Source: Polyangiaceae bacterium (GTDB taxonomy: Bacteria > Myxococcota_A > Polyangia > Polyangiales > Polyangiaceae). From it: DNA of 64,000 nt. Positions 34,626 through 43,744 of this stretch are shown one piece after another. The stretch lies in NCBI GenBank assembly GCA_020633205.1, contig JACKEB010000012.1, positions 558,001-622,000 of the forward strand. Direction: 5' to 3'. The notes under the pieces were generated by a model. That model saw only the letters and a list, made by a program, of their open reading frames with translations. It searched no databases and was not told where the DNA came from. The position numbers and the translations under genes were made by a program. How positions within the stretch are numbered: the first letter of the stretch is position 1; the number at the start of each line of letters is the position of its first letter.

Positions 34626-35657
34626 CTAGCTCGCGCTGAGACCGGCGAACGCGACGTTCGCGACTCGCTCGCGGTGCCAGGCGTCGCTGTGCAGGGTGCG
34701 CCCGGTAGCCCAGGCGCGCTTCATCCACAGCTGAAGGTCGTACTCGAAGGTGTAGCCAATCGCGCCGTGGAGCTGCAGCGCTGCCTTGGCCATGAACTCA
34801 GCCGCGTCGCGGGCGTAGAGCCGCGCCATCGACACCTGCGCGTCGACGTTTGGCCCACTCAGTCCCTCGCTCAGCGAGTGCGCCGCACGGTAGGCGAGGG
34901 GCTTCGCGAACTCCAAACGCAGCAGTCCATCGGCGAGGCGGTGTTTCACCGCTTGGTAGCTGCCGATCGGCTTTCCGAACTGGTGCCGCACCTTCACGTA
35001 GTCGACGGTCAGATCCAGCATGCGCTGACAGGTGCCCAGGAGCTCCGCGCTCTGAGCCAGCACCGCGCGGTTCAAAGCGCGGTCCAAGGCTTCGCTCGCG
35101 TCAGCTGCCAGCAGCCGCTCCTGACTCATTTCCACGCCGAGCTTTGCGAGCTGCCTTGAGTAATCGAGGGACGCCTGAGCTTCCCAGGCGCAGTCCTTGG
35201 CGGGCACTGCGTAGAGGCTCGTACCCCGCTGCACCAGAAGCAGCTCGAAGCTGCTCGCGAACGCGACGAATGGGCTCCCCTGGAAGACCGCGCCGATGCG
35301 CGCGTCGCCCGCCGCCGCCCGGGGCAGCCACTCTGCCTTTAGCGCGTCGCTGCCAAGCTCTTCCAGGAGCGGCAGCGCTACGGCCGTGTGGGCGCCGAGC
35401 GGCTCCGGGAGGCCGCTCTTGCCTGCTTCCTCGAGGATCAACACCCAGTCGAGCTCGTTCATGCCGAGCCCGCCGGCTTGCTCCGACAGGGTCATCCCCA
35501 GGACGCCCAGCTCGCCGAGCTGCTTCCAGAGCGCGTTGTCTGCTGGTTCTGCGGCTTCCCAGGCCTGGCGCACGCGACCCGGGTCGCAGGCACGCTCGCA
35601 GACCTCCTTGAAGGAAGCCCGAAACAGCTCTTGGTCTTCAGAAAAGGCGAAGTGCAT
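34626..35657 (-). CDS. Acyl-CoA dehydrogenase, FadE32/33-like smaller subunit
   Basis: A 343-aa divergent acyl-CoA dehydrogenase. It begins MHFAFSEDQELFRASFKEVCERAC and has LGMTLSEQAGGLGMNELDWVLILEEAGKSGLPEPLGAH, YVKVRHQFGKPIGSYQAVKHRLADGL and ALQLHGAIGYTFEYDLQLWMKRAWA. It follows the fadE31-like gene by 17 bp. In M. tuberculosis fadE31, fadE32 and fadE33 are adjacent, and heteromers of such large and small subunits are established for steroid FadE enzymes, so I infer that this is the partner of the protein at 35675. Confidence 0.82.
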   Translation of the reverse strand: MHFAFSEDQELFRASFKEVCERACDPGRVRQAWEAAEPADNALWKQLGELGVLGMTLSEQAGGLGMNELDWVLILEEAGKSGLPEPLGAHTAVALPLLEELGSDALKAEWLPRAAAGDARIGAVFQGSPFVAFASSFELLLVQRGTSLYAVPAKDCAWEAQASLDYSRQLAKLGVEMSQERLLAADASEALDRALNRAVLAQSAELLGTCQRMLDLTVDYVKVRHQFGKPIGSYQAVKHRLADGLLRLEFAKPLAYRAAHSLSEGLSGPNVDAQVSMARLYARDAAEFMAKAALQLHGAIGYTFEYDLQLWMKRAWATGRTLHSDAWHRERVANVAFAGLSAS

Positions 35658-35674
35658 GGCTAGTTCCGGAGGGA

Positions 35675-36853
35675 CTACTTCCGAGGCAAGCCGAGCACGC
35701 GCTCGGCGACGACATTGCGCTGGATTTCATTGGTGCCGGCGTAGATCGGACCCGCCAAGGCGAACTGATAGCCCTTGAGCCAGCTGCCGCCGTCGATTGC
35801 GGCGGAAGAGCCTTCCTCCAGCTCGGCGTAAGGCCCAAGCAGGTCGAGCGCCGTCTCGTGGGTCGCGACGTCCATTTCCGACCAGAAAATCTTGTTGAGG
35901 CTCGACTCCGGACCAATCGAGCCGCCGCTCTTCATCTTGGTCACGGTGCGCAGGGTGTAGAGCTGGTACGCCTCGGCATCCATGTAGGCCTTCAAGACGC
36001 GCTCTCGGAGCGCAGGGTCCTGGGTGGCGCCGCTCGGGTCTTGCTTCTGGTAGCGTCGATAAAGATCGATGAGCCTCTCGGCGGTTGCCATGAAGCGACC
36101 GGGACTCCTGAGGGACAAACCGCGCTCGCTGCTGGTCGTCGCCATGGCCACTTGCCAGCCCTGGTTGACTCCGCCGAGCACGTCCTGATCCGGAACGAAC
36201 ACATCCTCCAGGAACACTTCGGCGAAGCCCTCGTCGCCATCCAGGCGGTCCACGCCGCGCAGCGTAACGCCGGGCGCTTTGAGCGAAACCAAGAAGTAAG
36301 TCAGCCCGTGATGGCGCTGCGCTTCAGGATCCGTACGGAACAGCCCGAAGATCGAGTCACAGAAGCTGCCGCGGGTGCACCAGGTCTTCTGTCCGCTGAG
36401 CAGCCAGCCGCCGTCGGTGCGCTTGGCGCTGCTCGTCAGGCTCGCCAAGTCGCTGCCGGAGCCCGGTTCGCTCCAGCCCTGGGCCCACAGGTGCTCCGCC
36501 GCGGCCATCGGCTTCAACAGGCGCGCTTTCTGCTCTTCCGTGCCGAACTCGAAGATGGTTGGCGCGAGCAAGAAGATGCCGTTCTGGGTCACTCGACTCG
36601 GGGCGCCTGCGCGGTAGTACTCCTCCTCGAAGATCAGCCACTCCCAGAGAGACGCGCCGCGGCCGCCGAATTCTTCAGGCCAGCTCACCACGCTGTAGCG
36701 GGCGTCGTAGAGCGTCTTTTCCCACTCCAGGTGCCGCGCAAAGCCCTCCCGCGTATCTCCAGAGCCGAGGGGCTCCTGCGGCACGTTGGCCCCGAGCCAC
36801 GCCCGCACTTCCTTGCGGAAAACTTCTTCTTGCGGAGTGAACGCCAGATCCAT
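35675..36853 (-). CDS. FadE31-like acyl-CoA dehydrogenase
   Basis: A 392-aa acyl-CoA dehydrogenase. Diagnostic stretches are VSWPEEFGGRGASLWEWLIFEEEYYRAGAPSRV, WAQGWSEPGSGSDLASL, LLSGQKTWCTRGSF, ATTSSERGLSLRSPGRF and ALAGPIYAGTNEIQRNVVAERVLGLPRK. The SLRSPGRF and GPIYAGTNEIQRN blocks recall FadE31 (Rv3562) of the HIP pathway. The ATG at 36853 shares its first base position with the ipdC stop, so translation is coupled. It is paired with the shorter dehydrogenase at 34626. Confidence 0.88.
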   Translation of the reverse strand: MDLAFTPQEEVFRKEVRAWLGANVPQEPLGSGDTREGFARHLEWEKTLYDARYSVVSWPEEFGGRGASLWEWLIFEEEYYRAGAPSRVTQNGIFLLAPTIFEFGTEEQKARLLKPMAAAEHLWAQGWSEPGSGSDLASLTSSAKRTDGGWLLSGQKTWCTRGSFCDSIFGLFRTDPEAQRHHGLTYFLVSLKAPGVTLRGVDRLDGDEGFAEVFLEDVFVPDQDVLGGVNQGWQVAMATTSSERGLSLRSPGRFMATAERLIDLYRRYQKQDPSGATQDPALRERVLKAYMDAEAYQLYTLRTVTKMKSGGSIGPESSLNKIFWSEMDVATHETALDLLGPYAELEEGSSAAIDGGSWLKGYQFALAGPIYAGTNEIQRNVVAERVLGLPRK

Positions 36854-37971
36854 CAGCTCTCCGCTGCGACGTTGGTCTGGGTGGGGCGGGGGAGAGGCGC
36901 GCTATTCACTGCGCCGAGGCGCTTCAGGGTTGCCTCTGCTTCGCCCATGATGCGCTCCAGGAGCTGAGCCACCGTGGGCAGCTCCTCGATGCGTCCAACC
37001 ACCTGACCCGTCGGCAAGATCCCCACGTCGGGGCGCCCTTCGACCATCGTGGCTCGGGTGAGTATCGGGGCGTTTGCGCCCATCATCATCTGCGACCAGG
37101 TCAGGTCGCCCTTGGTCTTCATCGCCAAGCCTTCCTTCAGTAAGGCTCCGAAGGAGGTGCCCGTGATGTCGCGGAACTCCAGGGCGTAGCGGAAGGCGCG
37201 GTAGCCCTTGGTCATGATGGTCGCGCGCTCGAGCTTGTCGACTAGATCCGTACGGATCACCCGCTGGGGGTAACCGTCGATGGCTCGGGTGACCACCGTG
37301 CCGTTGACGTCGGTCTTCAGATACGTGCTCTTCACGCCCTCCGGCACGTGGCTCTCCTGGGTGAGCAAGAAGCGCGTCCCCATCGCGATGCCCGACGCGC
37401 CGTAGCTGAGGGCTGCCACCAAGCCGCGGCCGTCACAGAAGCCGCCCGCACCGAGTACCGGGATGTCGATGGTGTCGACCACCTGGGGCAACAGCAGGCT
37501 GGTCGGCACCGTGCCCGTGTGTCCGCCGCCTTCGGCGCCTTGAGCGATCACGGCGTCGACGCCCCACTCCGCGACCTTCTCCGCGTGGCGTTTGGCGCCG
37601 ATGGTCGGCATCGTGAGCACGCCGTTGTCCTTGAGCTTCTTGATCACGGCCTTGCCCGGCGCCTGAGCGAAGCTCGCCACCTTCACGCGCTCGCGGATCA
37701 AGAGGTCGACACGCTGGTCGATGTCGTCTTGATCGGCGCGCAGGTTCACCCCGAAGGGGTTGTTGGTGCGCTGCTTGATGCGCGCGATGGCGCTCTCGAG
37801 CTCTTCATAGGTCAACGTGGCCGCCGCCAAGATCCCCAAGCCCCCGGCCTCGCTCGTGGCGGAGGTGAGGCGTGCGCCGCTGACCCAGCCCATACCGGTC
37901 TGAATGATTGGGTAGCGGATACCGAACAGGTCGCAGATCCGCGTGTGCAGCGGATTCGTATTGGCGCTCAT
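36853..37971 (-). CDS. ipdC: IpdC-type flavin reductase of C/D-ring degradation
   Basis: A 372-aa protein of the 2-nitropropane dioxygenase/enoyl-reductase TIM-barrel family. Motifs are FGIRYPIIQTGMGWVSGARL, GGLGILAAATLTYEEL, VIAQGAEGGGHTGTVPTSLLLPQVVD, GAGGFCDGRGLVAALSYGASGIAMGTRF and QMMMGANAPILTRATMVEGRPDVGILPTGQV. IpdC (Rv3553) acts on a CoA intermediate of HIP breakdown before or around the IpdAB step. It overlaps ipdB by ATGA. The synteny ipdA-ipdB-ipdC matches that of mycobacteria, which fixes the assignment better than the broad family would. Confidence 0.92.
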   Translation of the reverse strand: MSANTNPLHTRICDLFGIRYPIIQTGMGWVSGARLTSATSEAGGLGILAAATLTYEELESAIARIKQRTNNPFGVNLRADQDDIDQRVDLLIRERVKVASFAQAPGKAVIKKLKDNGVLTMPTIGAKRHAEKVAEWGVDAVIAQGAEGGGHTGTVPTSLLLPQVVDTIDIPVLGAGGFCDGRGLVAALSYGASGIAMGTRFLLTQESHVPEGVKSTYLKTDVNGTVVTRAIDGYPQRVIRTDLVDKLERATIMTKGYRAFRYALEFRDITGTSFGALLKEGLAMKTKGDLTWSQMMMGANAPILTRATMVEGRPDVGILPTGQVVGRIEELPTVAQLLERIMGEAEATLKRLGAVNSAPLPRPTQTNVAAES

Positions 37972-38729
37972 AGGCCAAGCTCCTTCTTGCCGAAACCTTT
38001 GGGGTCGATGCGGGTGCGCAACAGCTCGAGCTCCGCTTCGCTCGGCTGGCGGGAGCGCGGTACGTCTCCCTGGGGTAACACGAGCTCGAAGCCGGTGTTC
38101 TCCACGATCTCACTCAGCTCCACGCCGGGGTGAGCGCTCACGAGGCGCATGCGGTTGTCCGGGGTCTGGAAGTCGAAGACTCCGAGGTTGGAGATCACGC
38201 GGCGGATCTCGTGGAAGCGACTCGCCCTCTCCCCCAAGGCCCGGGCTCGATCGTAGCCTACGCCACTCACCACATCGACTTGCTCCACGAACACCCGCCG
38301 GGAGTGCTTCGGTACCCAATAGCTGGTGGGGTGACAGATGGTGTTGCCAGGCGCTCCGCGCATGCCCAGGAGCTGCGCCTTGGGCTTCTCGAAGTCACCG
38401 ATGCACGCGATGTTCTGGTTGCCGAAGCGGTCGATCTGCGTCGCGCCCATCATCACGTGGCGGCGGCCGTGCCACACCACATCGAACACGCTGCGATACG
38501 GGAGCCAGCCTTCGATCACCTTTGCGGCGTCCTTGTCGCCCAAGGCGCTCACGTTGGCGACCAGAGGCCCCACACCGTCGGTCATCAAGAGACCCGGCTC
38601 GAACGTTAGCTTCGCCAGGCGAGCGCCGATGGCGGGGAGCGTGCCGATGGGGCTACACAGGATTTCGCCGTCGCCGCGGAAGCACTCCGCGATAGCAACA
38701 GCGCAGACTTCGTCCAGGGTCGCGCTCAT
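37968..38729 (-). CDS. ipdB: Ring-opening hydrolase (CoA-transferase fold), beta subunit
   Basis: A 253-aa CoA-transferase-family subunit. With IpdA it hydrolytically opens the last steroid ring of COCHEA-CoA. Seen are MSATLDEVCAVAIAECFRGDGEILCSPIGTLPAIGARLAKLT, LMTDGVGPL, WHGRRHVMMGATQIDRFGNQNIACIGDF and a C-terminal TRIDPKGFGKKELGL. Length is typical for IpdB. The start at 38729 nearly abuts the ipdA stop, and the end overlaps ipdC by 4 bp. Confidence 0.93.
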   Translation of the reverse strand: MSATLDEVCAVAIAECFRGDGEILCSPIGTLPAIGARLAKLTFEPGLLMTDGVGPLVANVSALGDKDAAKVIEGWLPYRSVFDVVWHGRRHVMMGATQIDRFGNQNIACIGDFEKPKAQLLGMRGAPGNTICHPTSYWVPKHSRRVFVEQVDVVSGVGYDRARALGERASRFHEIRRVISNLGVFDFQTPDNRMRLVSAHPGVELSEIVENTGFELVLPQGDVPRSRQPSEAELELLRTRIDPKGFGKKELGL

Positions 38730-38730
38730 C

Positions 38731-39615
38731 TCAGGCCTTCCCCTTGTCAGCAGTTTCTTTGCGGAAAGCGTCAACCGCAGCCACGTACGCCGCGTGGTCA
38801 CCAGGCTCGTCGATGAAGCGGCGCTTGAAGGCCTCCCAGGCCTCTGCGTCTTGCGCGGTCGCCGCATAGGCGCGCTGGAACGCTTCGTCCCGCGAGTAGT
38901 CCGGCGGGCACTCCGTGAAGTGGGCGCCCTGGGGTGCTTCGATCACGCCGTCGACGTGCATACGGCTGATCTTCAGCGTGTGCACCGAGCCTTCGTTCAA
39001 GAGATCTTCCGTTGGAACCAGGCGCTCCACGCTCATGAAGCGGCGCTTGGCGGCCATGCAGAATAGGTCGTCGAAGAACGGGTCGGGGCCGAGGAACTGA
39101 CCGTTGCCCGCTGCATCGCCGCGGTTCATGTGGATCAAGGCGACGTCCAGGTTCAAGGCTGGCATCGCCACCAGCTGTTCGCCGTCTTCATACGGCGAGC
39201 TGACGAGCTTCAGCCCTGGATTGTACTTGAGGACATCCGAGCCGAGGCCCGCGCGCGTCGGCAGAAACGGCAAGCGCAGCGCGGCGGCGTACAGGCCCCA
39301 CTGGAACATCCCTTCGTCGAGCTCCATCACCTCAACGCTCGCCTCTTGCCTAGCCACGCGGAAATGTGGCTCGAGGGGGATGGAGTCGAGGGAAACGAAG
39401 CCGTAGATCACCTTGCGCACCTTGCCGAGCTTGCACAAGAGCCCGACGTCCGGTCCGCCATAGGACACGATGGTCAGGTCCTTCAGCGTAGAGCGAGCGA
39501 TGGCTCGCACCAGGCTCATGGGCTTGCGTCGGGAGCCCCAGCCGCCGATGCCTATCGTCATCCCGTCCTGGAGTTCTCCGAGGACGCGTTCTTCGGTAGT
39601 TCGCTTGTCCAGCAT
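38731..39615 (-). CDS. ipdA: Ring-opening hydrolase (CoA-transferase fold), alpha subunit
   Basis: A 294-aa CoA-transferase-family subunit. Motifs are IGIGGWGSRRKPMSLVRAIARS, LTIVSYGGPDVGLLCKLGKVRKVIYGFVSLDSIPLEPHFR, ELDEGMFQWGLYAAALRLPFLPTRAGLGSD and DVALIHMNRGDAAGNGQFLGPDPFFDDLF. It agrees with IpdA (Rv3551) in length and blocks. I chose ATG 39615; the upstream ATG at 39666 would run through the KstR-type operator at 39652-39665. It is the first gene of a nine-gene minus-strand operon reaching 29751. Confidence 0.93.
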   Translation of the reverse strand: MLDKRTTEERVLGELQDGMTIGIGGWGSRRKPMSLVRAIARSTLKDLTIVSYGGPDVGLLCKLGKVRKVIYGFVSLDSIPLEPHFRVARQEASVEVMELDEGMFQWGLYAAALRLPFLPTRAGLGSDVLKYNPGLKLVSSPYEDGEQLVAMPALNLDVALIHMNRGDAAGNGQFLGPDPFFDDLFCMAAKRRFMSVERLVPTEDLLNEGSVHTLKISRMHVDGVIEAPQGAHFTECPPDYSRDEAFQRAYAATAQDAEAWEAFKRRFIDEPGDHAAYVAAVDAFRKETADKGKA

Positions 39616-39651
39616 GTGCGTATTCACCCGCTCAGGGTTCGTTGGTTGTGA

Positions 39652-39665
39652 TAGAACATGTTTCA
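39652..39665. promoter_or_regulatory. KstR-type operator 4 (TAGAACATGTTTCA)
   Basis: It matches TNNAACNNGTTNNA and lies 36 bp upstream of ipdA and about 140 bp upstream of the divergent DUF35 gene at 39805. It can control the ipdA-to-aldehyde-dehydrogenase operon and possibly the DUF35-thiolase pair. Confidence 0.85.
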
Positions 39666-39804
39666 CTCGTCCAGCGCAAGCGCATCCAGAGCGGTGATTG
39701 GTCGAGCTGAAAGTGCACGTCTCAGGGCTTGACGGTTTGCGGATGCCGAAGGGATCCGAATCACGCGATGCGCTGCCTGGAGCGGGAGATCGAGGAGATC
39801 AGAG

Positions 39805-40263
39805 ATGAGCGAAACCAAGACTCGTGTACCTGCCGTGCCAGGGCTGTTCACGCTGGAGCCCGAGGTGGCGCTGGTCGGCAGCCGCTGCAGCGACTGTGGG
39901 AGCTACTTCTTTCCGCGAGAGCAGGTGGTGTGCAGGAATCCGCGCTGCCGCTCGAGCCACCTGGAGGCGTGCGAACTGAGTCGCGCCGGCAAGCTCTGGT
40001 CCTTCACCTCGAGTGCGTACAAGCCGCCGCCGCCCTTCGTAGCCCCCGAACCGTTCGAGCCGTTTGCGCTGGCAGCCGTGGAGCTCGAACGAGAGAAGCT
40101 GGTGGTGCTCGGTCAGGTGGTGCGCGGCGTCTTGCCGGAAGCGCTGCGCGTAGGCATGCCGATGCAGCTTACCTCCGAGGTGCTCGAGGAGAGCGACTCC
40201 CAGGTGTTGATGGTCTGGAAGTGGGCGCCTTCGGGAGCCGCATCGATCGAGGCAAAGCGATGA
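39805..40263 (+). CDS. DUF35 Zn-ribbon/OB-fold protein, thiolase partner
   Basis: A 152-aa protein with a zinc-ribbon RCSDCGSYFFPREQVVCRNPRCRSS (two Cys pairs) and an OB-fold part KLWSFTSSAYKPPPPFVAPEPFEPFALAAVELE...LVVLGQV. DUF35 proteins partner SCP2/Ltp-type thiolases or aldolases; ChsH2 has a DUF35 domain. ATG 39805 follows GAGGAGATCAG. The stop overlaps the start of the thiolase at 40260 by ATGA, a strong hint of a two-protein complex. An overlapping open frame might suggest a fused protein, but the two real genes are in different frames. Confidence 0.88.
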   Translation: MSETKTRVPAVPGLFTLEPEVALVGSRCSDCGSYFFPREQVVCRNPRCRSSHLEACELSRAGKLWSFTSSAYKPPPPFVAPEPFEPFALAAVELEREKLVVLGQVVRGVLPEALRVGMPMQLTSEVLEESDSQVLMVWKWAPSGAASIEAKR

Positions 40264-41444
40264 GTCAGGTCGTGATTTTGGGCGCGGGAATGCACCCCTG
40301 GGGCAAGTGGGGCAAGAGCTTCGTCGAGTACGGCGTCAAGGCAGCGGAGCTGGCGCTGAAAGACGCTGGCGTCGAGTGGACGGATATCCAGTTCGTGGCT
40401 GGTGGCGACACCATGCGCAACGGCTATCCGGGCTATGTCGCTGGTGCGACGTTTGCTCAAGCGCTTGGTTGGACCGGCGCACAGGTTGCGAGCTGCTACG
40501 GCGCATGCGCAACCGGCGCTCAAGCCATAGACACCGCGCGTGCCCGCATTCTGGCGGGGCTATGTGACGTTGCGCTGGTGGTTGGCGCCGATGCGGCGCC
40601 GAAGGGATTCTTCAAGCCAAACGCGGGGGACCGACCGGATGACCCCGACTGGCTACGCTTCCGCCTGCTTGGCGCGACGAATCCCACGTATTTTGGCCTC
40701 TGGGCGCGGCGGCGGATGGAACTCTACGGCGCAACGCCTCAAGACTTCGCCGCGGTCAAGGTGAAGAACGCGCGCCATGGCTTGGAGAACCCAAACGCGC
40801 GTTACCGTAAGGAATCGAGCGTCGAGGAGGTGCTGGCTTCACCCATCGTGAGCGATCCTCTCCACCTGCTCGAGATCTGCGCGACCAGCGACGGCGGCGC
40901 TGCGCTCGTGCTGTGCAGCGAAGCCTTCGCCCGCAAGCGCGCGACCGAGTTCATCAAGATCGCAGGCGTGTCCACGGTGACGCCGAGTTACCCCAGCAGC
41001 GTGATCGAGATGCCCAACTTGGCGACGGACTCCTGGGCGGGCGCCGCGCTGCCGGAGCGCAGCTTCCGCGACAGCATCGCGTTCACCGCCTACGAGCAGG
41101 CGGGGGTCGACCCAAAGGACCTCGACCTGGCTGAAGTGTACGACCTGTCGACGGCGCTCGAGCTCGACTGGTACGAGAACATCGGGCTTTGCGCGCAGGG
41201 CGAGGCGGAGCGGCTGATCCGGGACGGTGATACCGCTGTTGGTGGCCGCATTCCCGTGAACGCGAGCGGTGGCCTGGCTTGTTTCGGCGAAGCGGTGCCG
41301 GCGCAGGCGATCGCACAAGTGTGTGAGCTCACTTGGCAGCTCCGAGGCCAAGCCGGAGCCCGCCAAGTAGCAGGGGCCAAGCTCGGGGTGACAGCCAACC
41401 AGGGCCTGTTTGGGCATGGCTCGAGTGTGGTCGTGAGTCGCTGA
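40260..41444 (+). CDS. Ltp-type thiolase/aldolase (nonspecific lipid-transfer-protein family)
   Basis: A 394-aa thiolase-superfamily protein of the SCP-x N-terminal type. Motifs are ILGAGMHPWGKWGKSFVEYGVKAAELALKDAGV, SCYGACATGAQAIDTARARILAG (nucleophile Cys position), ICATSDGGAALVLCS, AEVYDLSTALELDWYENIGLCAQGE and TANQGLFGHGSSVVV. It resembles mycobacterial lipid-transfer proteins such as Rv1627c from memory. It may cleave a steroid CoA intermediate by thiolysis or retro-aldol reaction together with the DUF35 protein. Control by operator 4 is likely. Confidence 0.87.
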   Translation: MSQVVILGAGMHPWGKWGKSFVEYGVKAAELALKDAGVEWTDIQFVAGGDTMRNGYPGYVAGATFAQALGWTGAQVASCYGACATGAQAIDTARARILAGLCDVALVVGADAAPKGFFKPNAGDRPDDPDWLRFRLLGATNPTYFGLWARRRMELYGATPQDFAAVKVKNARHGLENPNARYRKESSVEEVLASPIVSDPLHLLEICATSDGGAALVLCSEAFARKRATEFIKIAGVSTVTPSYPSSVIEMPNLATDSWAGAALPERSFRDSIAFTAYEQAGVDPKDLDLAEVYDLSTALELDWYENIGLCAQGEAERLIRDGDTAVGGRIPVNASGGLACFGEAVPAQAIAQVCELTWQLRGQAGARQVAGAKLGVTANQGLFGHGSSVVVSR

Positions 41445-41524
41445 GTCGCCGGCCCGAGCCACCCGACGACTGGTGGGTGAAAGTGTGAGTTGACGGACAC
41501 GCCGTGGCGCTGTTTGCTTGCGCC

Positions 41525-42370
41525 ATGCGTAGCTCTCTTTGGCTTAGTGCTTTCGCCATCGTCCTTGCTTCCTCGGGGTTAGCGCTCGCTCAAGGGGCAC
41601 CGCCACCGCCTCCGCCTCCCGCGGACGAAAACGGCGCCGATGCGCCGGCGCCTCCGCCCGAAGACGTCGCGCCGCCGCCTCCGCCACCCGCAGCCAGCGG
41701 TCCGGCGTATCCCGCGTATGGTGAGCCGCCTCCGCCTCCGCCTGGTCCGCCGCCGCAGCAACCTGGCGCGTACGAGCCAGCGCCTCCGCCGCCGCCGCCG
41801 ATCGACGAGACGCGCAGCGAGACCATCCACAATCACGACGGCTTCTATCTGCGATTCGGCATCGGTGGTGGCTACATGACCACCGACGTCGATACGACGG
41901 TCGACTTCAAACTCAAGGGTGGTGCAGGGGCATCGCACCTCTTGTTCGGCGGCACGCCCGGCGGTGGCTTCGTGATTGGTGCGGGTATCTTCTCCGTGAA
42001 CGCTACCGATCCAGATGCGGAAGTTGGTGGGGAGACGCGCACAACCAAGGACCTCGAACTCAGCATCGGGCAGCTCGCGCTGTTCGGCGACTGGTTCCCC
42101 GATCCCCACGGAGGCTTCCACGTCGGGCTTGGGCTCGGCCCGGCGGTTGTGGTTGCCAAGGTCGATGGCAACCAGACGTCGGACGAGGCCAACTCCGCCG
42201 GTTTCGCTGGCACCCTGTTCTTAGGCTACGACTTCTGGGTTGGAGACGACTGGAGCATCGGTGGCTTGCTCAGCTTCATGAGCGCGACCACCAAGAACAG
42301 CGAGAACGGCGTGGACGAGACCCTCGACACCAAAGCTTTCACGCTGCAGTTCACCGCGCTGTATCACTAG
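41525..42370 (+). CDS. Secreted protein with proline-rich repeats and outer-membrane-like barrel domain
   Basis: A 281-aa protein. ATG 41525 gives signal peptide MRSSLWLSAFAIVLASSGLALA, followed by about 80 residues of proline repeats (PPPPPPP, APPPE, PPPPGPPPQQPGAYEPAPPPPPP). The remaining residues form a Gly/aromatic beta-rich domain: GFYLRFGIGGGYMTTDVD, LLFGGTPGGGFVIGAGIFSV, QLALFGDWFPDPHGGFHVGLGLGP, GTLFLGYDFWVGDDW. This looks like an 8-stranded OmpA/OMP_b-brl-type barrel; such Pro-rich barrels are frequent in Polyangia. No KstR-type box is seen before it, so it is probably unrelated to the regulon. Confidence 0.75.
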   Translation: MRSSLWLSAFAIVLASSGLALAQGAPPPPPPPADENGADAPAPPPEDVAPPPPPPAASGPAYPAYGEPPPPPPGPPPQQPGAYEPAPPPPPPIDETRSETIHNHDGFYLRFGIGGGYMTTDVDTTVDFKLKGGAGASHLLFGGTPGGGFVIGAGIFSVNATDPDAEVGGETRTTKDLELSIGQLALFGDWFPDPHGGFHVGLGLGPAVVVAKVDGNQTSDEANSAGFAGTLFLGYDFWVGDDWSIGGLLSFMSATTKNSENGVDETLDTKAFTLQFTALYH

Positions 42371-42470
42371 CGGCGGGATCACCAGCACGTGGCCACACGT
42401 CAGGTCGCGCGGCCGGATTCCGAGGGTTCAACCTGGGCAGGGCCTGCTTTGCGTGTCAGAGTGGGCCCGC

Positions 42471-43715
42471 ATGCGTGACGGGTCGTGGAAGTTCAGCCTG
42501 GTCTGCGGCCTGTTGAGCTGCAGCATCCTTAGCTGCACCGCTCAGCGCGCCCCAGCGCCCGCTGCATCGCCACCGCCGCTTGTGCATCCCGAGGCGGCAA
42601 GCGCTCCAGCTGTGGCTCAGCTCATCGCTTCGCCGCGAGGCAGCGCAACAGCGCCCGCGCCGGAGCCCGAGGCCACCCCGAGCTACCCCGAAGGCGCAGT
42701 CGACGACCAGCCCGATGACAGCGAACCTGGTTTCAGCTTGGCCCTGGGTGAGCTGAGCGACGGCGATCTCGAGCGCTTGCTAGCGGACGATCCCCAGGCG
42801 CTGGGCGGGCTGTCTATTGGCGGTCCGAGCTCCGGAGTTTTGGTTGGGGGAGAGCGCATGCCGGAAGACGGTGAGTGGAAGCTCGTCGACCCCGCGCGCG
42901 CCTACGGCACGCGAGAGACGTGCGATTTCCTCGCCCATGCGATTCACAAGGTGAACCGCGAGCTGCCGGGAGGCCATCCGCTCTACATCGGTCACATCAG
43001 CGCAAGGAGTGGCGGGCACCTGAACCCCCACAAGAGTCATCAGGCGGGGCGCGACGTCGACATCAGCTTCTACTACCAGGGAGAAGACGCCGCCCGCTGG
43101 TACAAGCGGGGCACCGCTGACAACCTGGATTTGCCGCGTACCTGGTCCTTCGTTCGCGCGCTGATCAGCGAGACCGATGTGGAGATGATCCTCATCGACC
43201 ACTCGATCCAGAAGCTGCTCTACGACTACGCCCAGAGCATCGGTGAAGATCAGACCTGGCTAGATAACGTGTTCCACGGTCAAGCGGGCAAGCAGCGCGC
43301 GCTCATCTTGCACGCGCCGGGACACGCGACCCACATTCACATCCGCTTCTACAATCCCATCGCCCAAGAAGCCGCCCGGCGCTTGTACCCGAAGCTGATT
43401 GCCAGCGGGAAAATCAACCCGCCAGCGCAGTACGTGAGCTACGTCGCCAAGAAGGGCGACACCCTGATCAAGCTCGCCAAGCGCTTCAACACCACCGTCA
43501 AGGCGATCAAGCAGGCGAACGGCCTGCGTGGCACCCTGATCCGCGCCAAGGTCACCTACAAGATCCCGAAGCAGAGCGGCGTCAGTCTACCGCCGCGGCC
43601 ACGGATCCCGGAGCGCCGCGTGCCGCCAGCGCCGGACAAGCGCGACGCAGCGGGCACCGAAGCCAAGCAGCGCGCCACGAGCGCCGCCCAAGAGCCGATC
43701 CAGCGCAGCCTCTGA
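42471..43715 (+). CDS. MepA-type murein endopeptidase (peptidase M74) with LysM domain, lipoprotein
   Basis: A 414-aa protein. ATG 42471 yields a lipoprotein signal ending SCSILSC. After a Pro/Ala/Glu spacer, the M74 domain (about 130-310) shows HISARSGGHLNPHKSHQAGRDVDISFYY with the zinc motif H..G.D.D, then LILHAPGHATHIHIRFY with further His ligands. A LysM repeat follows (YVAKKGDTLIKLAKRFNTTVKAIKQANGL). The tail is basic and Pro-rich. It should cut D-Ala-mDap cross-links of peptidoglycan; LysM anchors it to the wall. Adding a LysM and a lipid anchor differs from E. coli MepA. Confidence 0.9.
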   Translation: MRDGSWKFSLVCGLLSCSILSCTAQRAPAPAASPPPLVHPEAASAPAVAQLIASPRGSATAPAPEPEATPSYPEGAVDDQPDDSEPGFSLALGELSDGDLERLLADDPQALGGLSIGGPSSGVLVGGERMPEDGEWKLVDPARAYGTRETCDFLAHAIHKVNRELPGGHPLYIGHISARSGGHLNPHKSHQAGRDVDISFYYQGEDAARWYKRGTADNLDLPRTWSFVRALISETDVEMILIDHSIQKLLYDYAQSIGEDQTWLDNVFHGQAGKQRALILHAPGHATHIHIRFYNPIAQEAARRLYPKLIASGKINPPAQYVSYVAKKGDTLIKLAKRFNTTVKAIKQANGLRGTLIRAKVTYKIPKQSGVSLPPRPRIPERRVPPAPDKRDAAGTEAKQRATSAAQEPIQRSL

Positions 43716-43744
43716 GCGGCTCGTGTCGCCCGCTCGCGCCGCTA

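Noticed and set aside
39729..41444. Possible fused DUF35-thiolase protein from one long open frame
   Set aside because: The DUF35 domain is encoded in a different frame (39805-40263); the N-terminal part of the long frame is Arg-rich shadow sequence. The two genes overlap by ATGA instead.
43263..43276. GATAACGTGTTCCA inside the MepA-type gene
   Set aside because: In coding sequence far from a start and lacking the first T of the motif.
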